Made by a program: the position numbers and the translations under genes. Below are positions 59,341 through 64,000 of a stretch of 64,000 nucleotides of DNA, one piece after another. The stretch's first letter is position 1. Every line of letters starts with the position of its first letter. This DNA comes from Euptelea pleiosperma (Eukaryota; Streptophyta; Magnoliopsida; Ranunculales; Eupteleaceae): positions 12,654,435-12,718,434 of the forward strand of contig CM068546.1 in the NCBI GenBank assembly GCA_035048495.1. Direction: 5' to 3'. The notes under the pieces are model-generated. The model ran no database searches, was not told where the DNA came from, and worked only from the letters and a program-made list of their open reading frames with translations.

Positions 59341-59803
59341 CTGTAAAACAGAAACCAAATAAGTGATATGATGTCTGGAGGAATCCATGTACATATCAGT
59401 AACACAGAACTGGTGATTCTATGTTTATATGGAGAATCCAAATAAACAAAAATGCTGTGCACAAGGATTCCTTTATAGAAGAAACAAAAATAAATGTTGG
59501 TGCATTGTATGCAATGGGATCTGATGGTGCTGACATGACTTCGCAACAAACAAAACACATGGTTAGCAGGTGGCCAAATCATTAATTTTCCCTTGCAATT
59601 GAAAACAAAGACTACTTGATGTCAAAGTATTTGAAATTCCCCCGAAAGAAGAGTCTCGAGATGGAAGAGAATATGAACTTTGCTGAATACAAATGGTTAA
59701 CTTACAATAGAAAACAGAAGACCAGGTGGATGTGATTCATGAAAATTGGGTTTACACACCTATAACTTTTTCTCTGTATCAGTAAGTACACCTCTGTAAC
59801 TTA

Positions 59804-60051
59804 GGCCCTGCTTGGTTCAATGCAAATCGGATGCAATGCACCCACTTGCCATGGTTTTGGGATTACGCCTGATTGGTTGCTAGCATGCAAATGCATTGCT
59901 GTGCAAGTGGTTGCCAAGCCCTTGCAAACTCTTTAAGAAAATGGATGTAAGCATGTGCAACCCAAAAACTGTGGCAAGTGACTGCAATGCAACTCACCGC
60001 ATTTGCACTGAAGTGCAAAATGCATCCCAGTGCAGCGAACCAAACAGGACC
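59804..60051. mobile_element. MITE in the upstream intron
   Basis: TIRs GGCCCTGCTTGGTTCA and CGAACCAAACAGGACC, 248 bp apart, with repeated TGCAATGCA-type words inside. No convincing TSD was found, so I do not assign a superfamily. Confidence 0.75.
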
Positions 60052-61167
60052 ATAGACACAGGCACGTGTATTAGTGTTAAACATGGATATAAAGTCTCAG
60101 CTACCACCTAACAAACTCAATTCACCAACATGTCCAACGTTGATTCCATATATAAACAGATACTTCTAAAATCATGCAAATGTTGGATAAGCTGACTTTT
60201 TTATCAAAGGTAATCTACATATAATGATGAATAGAGAGTTGGAATATCTCTGCGATGTCAAGATTTTTACAGAAAATTGAGCTTCCTTGTTACATAATTT
60301 TACATGACCTAAGCATCCATCCAAGGCAGCATTTGGCATCAACAAGCATCACAAACACAATGGTACACTTGAAAAAACCTAATGGCACCTGGGCCTCTGG
60401 GGGTATTACATAGGTATGGCAGCCACCAAGGAGTTGGAGTGTGAGCACCCTGACTAGGGGATGTAGGAAGAAGCAATGTCCTCTTGCTTGAAGAAGATCT
60501 TGTATGCTAAACCAAGCCAAGGAGAAGTGCCACCCACCCGTAAACCAAACCGGGAGCTATGCCATGACACATCCTTACACCAGGGAAGGCACTGATGCCC
60601 GTAAAGAAAGCCAAGGAGTGGTGCCATGGCACTCAGCAACCTTTAAACCACAAATGCAAGGACATCCTAGCACCAACAACCCCCTCTGCCCAGGATCTCC
60701 ACTGTACCTGAGGATCAAGTAGGACATACTAGTGGAATAGAAGACAACTCGGAATCAGCAGCTTCATGCCGCACTTGATTGATCCAATCAACTCTGACTC
60801 TCTTCCCCTGCTACTGGTCCAGATGCTTTTGGCTCCCTCTAATAGCATAGGATTCTATCAGGTGTGCCATGGCTAGAACAGCTGAGTTACCTAATTCAGG
60901 TGAAAGCCAAGAACTCCTCAACGCCCAGAAAATTCCAATCACCCTCATCAAATTTCTTCTCATCTCAACAAGTATTGCCCACATATTTTGGCCAGCCTTA
61001 TCCATCCTTCAAACAACCTTTTTGCAAAGATCAAGAAATAATGTTGGTTGCAGAGCTTATACTGCTGTGCTCAACTCCAGAATTTAAGAATTTAATCACT
61101 GTGAGCTGAAGTTAGTTTCCCAGGTCATTCAAGACAAAGCTCTGTTCCCACGGTCTGTTTTCCATTT
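60052..61167. other. Intronic sequence without recognised features
   Basis: No LUH exon, repeat or domain was recognised. Short ORFs exist on both strands but none matches a family that I know. Confidence 0.5.
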
Positions 61168-61568
61168 GTAGAAGGAAATAAGGATATAATAGGTATTTCT
61201 ATTTGTACTTGGGTTATTGGGCATATGCCATATATTGAGGGTATTTTTGACTTTCGTTTTCCTATAGCCCATTAAGTGCATTCACGTAATCTCGTACGTA
61301 TAATAAAAGGTCATCAGGGTTAAAGAGAACTTATTCTCTCCCTTTTCTCCCATCTTTCTCTTCTTCCTTCTTTCTCACAAGGTATCAGAGCCTCCAATCC
61401 TGATCTCTCTGTGAATAAGTGTCCAATTTGTGTGATTCCAAAGGAGTTCTGTTTGTCTCTCAAAGTAGTCTCCTCATGCTTCATTTGATCGATTCAGCAA
61501 AGCTGTCATTACATTTAGATTTACTCTTTGCCCCGATCACTCAGTATTCGTTCATCATGGGTCATAAG

Positions 61569-61934
61569 CATGGTTTAAAATTTCGGAATATTTCGTAATG
61601 TTTCGTATGTTTCGTTACGTTTCGTTTCGTGAGGAAACCGAAACGAAACATTCAATGTTTCGTATGTTACGTAATGTTTCGGTTTGTTTCGCCGAGACAA
61701 ACCGAGACAATCTGATACAATCCGATACAATAAAAATAAATAAAACATATAATTTAATGATTTTGAATAATATTTCGTAATGTTTCGGAATGTTTCGTAA
61801 TATTTCGTAATGTTTCGTAATGTTTCAGAAATTTCGTGTTTTCAATGTTTCGGGAATGTTTCGTTTCGTTTCGGAGTTTGTCTCGGTTTTTCACTTGACC
61901 GAGACATTCCTCTGAAACGAAATTTTAAACCTTG
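61569..61934. mobile_element. hAT-type MITE made of TTTCG repeats
   Basis: TIRs CATGGTTTAAAATTTCG and CGAAATTTTAAACCTTG; an 8-bp duplication GTCATAAG at 61561-61568 and 61935-61942. Both flanking halves are filled with ATGTTTCGTA-type subterminal repeats. It lies in the copia element. Confidence 0.9.
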
Positions 61935-61942
61935 GTCATAAG

Positions 61943-62600
61943 GAATATCTATTTTGCTTGTCCATGTTGACGACATCGTTGTTAGTGGTGATGACTATGC
62001 AACCATTGACCTCTTTAAGGTAAACCTTTGTTACGAGTTTGATATCAAAGACTTGGGGCCCCTATGGTATTTCCTCGGCATAGAAGTAGCAAAGTCACGT
62101 AGAGGCATATTTTTATCAGAGGAAGTATGCTCTTGATCTTCTCCAAGATACTCTTACTCTTGGGGCAAGGCCAACCACATGCTCTTGGTAGACGATGGTG
62201 ATTTGCTACCTAATATTAGCCCGTATCAATAACTTGTTGGCCAACTCATCTATTTAACTATTACTAGGCATGATCTGACCTACGCCATGAGAGTAGTGAG
62301 TCAGTTTATGCATGCTCCTTGAACTTCACGTATGGAAGCGGTTGGACGAATCCTCCATTATCTAAAGGCTCAGGATACTTAAATGTACATTGGGCAGGCT
62401 GTCTCTAACGGCAGTACCTACCTTGAAGTATTGTACATTTTTTGGAGAACATTCGTTGACTTGAAGGAGTAAAAAGCAACCTGTAGTGGTTCGCTCTAGT
62501 GCTGAGACTTGAGTATAGACTATAGAGCCATGGCTAACATCTCTTGTGAGCTCACCTGGCTTTGAAGTTTTCTTCATGAGCTCGACTCTCCCTTTTCTCC
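61943..62600 (+). pseudogene. Copia RT/RNase H remnant
   Basis: HVDDIV replaces the usual YVDDI box. The 61954-62136 frame is open for 60 codons; stops and frameshifts follow (YALDLLQDT, RTTGC-type). The end matches the copia RNase H segment EYRAMANISCELTWL across a frame change. Inactive. Confidence 0.85.
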
Positions 62601-62751
62601 CATCTTCTTCCTTCCTACACCATTCATGGATTTTGGTATTTGCATGTCTAGAATCCATATCTACTATGTAAGAAAGACGCAGACATAAGTGTCGGACATT
62701 GACACCAAATACGTCGAGATGTCCTCAAAGTTTATTCCATGTCTCAAGATA

Positions 62752-64000
62752 TTTTTTTTTTTCGATCGGTAAAATGATATATATTAGAAGAGGGCCGAGG
62801 GAGCCCAAAAATTGTACAAGAGAGAGCACAAAAAAGCACAAACAGAACCTCCGACAGCTAACTCAAGAAAACACAACTAAGAGATTAAACGGTCCCACCG
62901 GAAAACAAAGTCATCAAATCTGAACTGCTTGAGATCAAGGATGACTGAGCCCCAATAATACAGGGAAGCTTTAATGTTCATGACGATCTCCTCTACCTTG
63001 GCTTCCTTGTCTTCAAAAATTCTTTTGTTCCTTTGCTTCCATAACTCCCAATAGATAGCAAAGGGGATCATTCTCCATACGATACGACCACTCGTGGAGA
63101 ACGCCTTGGAGATCCATCCTACAAAGGTATCGAACACCGACGAGGGGAACACCCATGAGACCCCGAAAAGCTTGAGGAAAAATTTCATTGGATACACCAC
63201 AGTGGATGAGCATATGATTGGTAGTCTCCTCGTCTTGGCGACACATGATACATCTACTAGGGGTTTGAAGGCCACGTTTTCTAAGCTTCTCCATGGACAA
63301 GATCTTGTCTAGCATAGCGCACCAAGAGAAGAAAATGACTTTGGAGGGAATGGGTGTACTCCACAAGCGCTTAGCTAGAAAATCCCTACGAGGACGGCCT
63401 AGGAGAGAGTGATATAAAGATATCACCGTGAACCTCCCCTTAGGGTCATGCTTCCACCACCTTCTATCTTCGACACCATCTACAAACTGGAAACCCTCCA
63501 ACCGATTCAACAGTGCAGCCATGATGTCAACTTCCCAATCATTGAGGCTTCTTCTGATCCCCAAGTCCCAAGAGATGATGCCATTTCTTCTAGAGACAAT
63601 GTCACAAATTCGACTACCTTTGCGATTAGATAAGTCCTATATAAAGGGGAAATCCTCGGCAAAAGATGACTCCCCGCACCATGTATCTTCCCAAAATCTG
63701 ACTTGAGACCCATTTCCCACTTTGAAGCTACTCCCATTTCTGATATCTTCTCTCGTCTTAGAGATGCCTTTCCACACTCCAGTTCCATACAAAGAGGGTG
63801 TCACCCTGCAATCCCACCCTAGATTATCTGTACCCTGTTTAGCCGAGATCACCTTCCTCTACAAGCTTTCCCTCTCCTCCCTGAACCGCCAATTCCATTT
63901 CCCAAGAAGGGCATGATTCATAAGCTTGATCTGACGAATGCCAAGCCCCCCTTCTTCTTTAGGCTTACAGATCTTGGCCCACCTCACCAGGTGGAACTTA
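62752..64000 (-). mobile_element. L1-type LINE, 3' end, extends past the right edge
   Basis: A T run at 62752-62762 (the poly(A) tail in minus sense) marks the 3' end. Upstream in minus sense are the zf-RVT domain (63013-63564: SLLGRPRRDFLAKRLWSTPI, KVIFFSWCAMLDKIL, LRKRGLQTPSRCIMCRQDEE with the C-x2-C and THMLIHC-type H/C pair) and the tail FAIYWELWKQRNKRIFED. Further right (63507-63916) lies GVWKGISKTREDIRNGSSFKV and VRFWEDTWCGE, the region that follows the RT. The frame is broken only a few times, so this is a relatively young copy. Confidence 0.9.

Larger units (their letters stand above)
61168..62751 (+). mobile_element. Internally deleted Ty1/copia element in the upstream intron
   Basis: The LTR (61168-61379) starts TGTAGAAGG and ends TTCTCACA, with TAATAAAAGG near 61300. 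The PBS AGGTATCAGAGC begins at 61380. After about 180 bp of leader a MITE is inserted. RT follows at 61943 with LVHVDDIVVSGDD and FDIKDLGPLWYFLGIEVAKS, then an RNase H piece near 62480-62600 with ANISCELTWL. Gag, protease and integrase are missing. The element is cut at about 62752 by a LINE. Confidence 0.85.

Noticed and set aside
62877..63916. Plus-strand frames opposite the LINE
   Set aside because: Shadows of the zf-RVT domain and neighbouring L1 sequence on the minus strand.

Overview
This window is plant nuclear DNA, almost certainly from an angiosperm with a large, repeat-rich genome. The evidence is the mix of Athila and Tat Ty3/gypsy elements, SIRE-type and other Ty1/copia elements, an L1 LINE, an Au-like SINE, hAT and Harbinger MITEs, and a LEUNIG_HOMOLOG-type corepressor gene. 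I cannot fix the species. The only host gene I support is the 3' part of that WD40 corepressor (minus strand, exons between 57227 and 59340). Nearly everything else is transposable-element DNA in various states of decay.

Left block (1-19.3 kb). A decayed Athila element lies on the minus strand: integrase, RNase H, RT, protease, gag, a long leader, a tRNA-Asp primer-binding site at 6869-6882, then its ~3.06 kb 5' LTR. That LTR is split by a plus-strand Athila solo LTR (9625-12503) with a perfect CTTAT target-site duplication. The Athila element sits in a copia gag remnant (12827-13690). Next is a LINE reverse-transcriptase remnant split by a small non-autonomous LTR element (14426-16947). That element carries a captured fragment of an arginine decarboxylase coding sequence. 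A decayed copia RT/RNase H remnant and a SIRE-like LTR fragment complete the block.

Central block (about 19.2-48.2 kb). This is a nest of insertions that can be read from broken-and-rejoined LTRs. A non-autonomous element 'T' (PBS 19306, 3' LTR starting 23327 and ending 48213) has a 3.3 kb solo LTR in its short internal region. A SIRE-like LTR (23992-25322 plus 47981-48156) interrupts T's 3' LTR. A Tat-clade Ty3/gypsy element 'O' (25323-47975, minus) interrupts that SIRE-like LTR. O has gag, protease, RT, two RNase H domains, integrase and an oppositely oriented extra gene (27104-29840) with its own TATA box and candidate introns. O is itself broken by a LARD-like element with two ~3.4 kb LTRs (31739-39418, inside the integrase core) and by another Athila solo LTR (44578-47150, in the 5' LTR, CCTAA duplication).

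Right block (48.2-64 kb). It holds a hAT MITE, a decayed plus-strand SIRE-like copia element (LTR, PBS, gag, protease) with a CACTA-like insertion, a hAT transposase C-terminal remnant, a ~1 kb foldback MITE, a Harbinger MITE and an Au-like SINE. The LEUNIG_HOMOLOG-like exons follow. The intron upstream of those exons runs past the right edge and contains a MITE, a copia element with a nested hAT-type MITE, and an L1 LINE.

Gag-pol frames in the retroelements are broken by stops and frameshifts. LTR boundaries come from TG/CA ends, PBS and polypurine tracts, and pairwise LTR similarity judged by eye.
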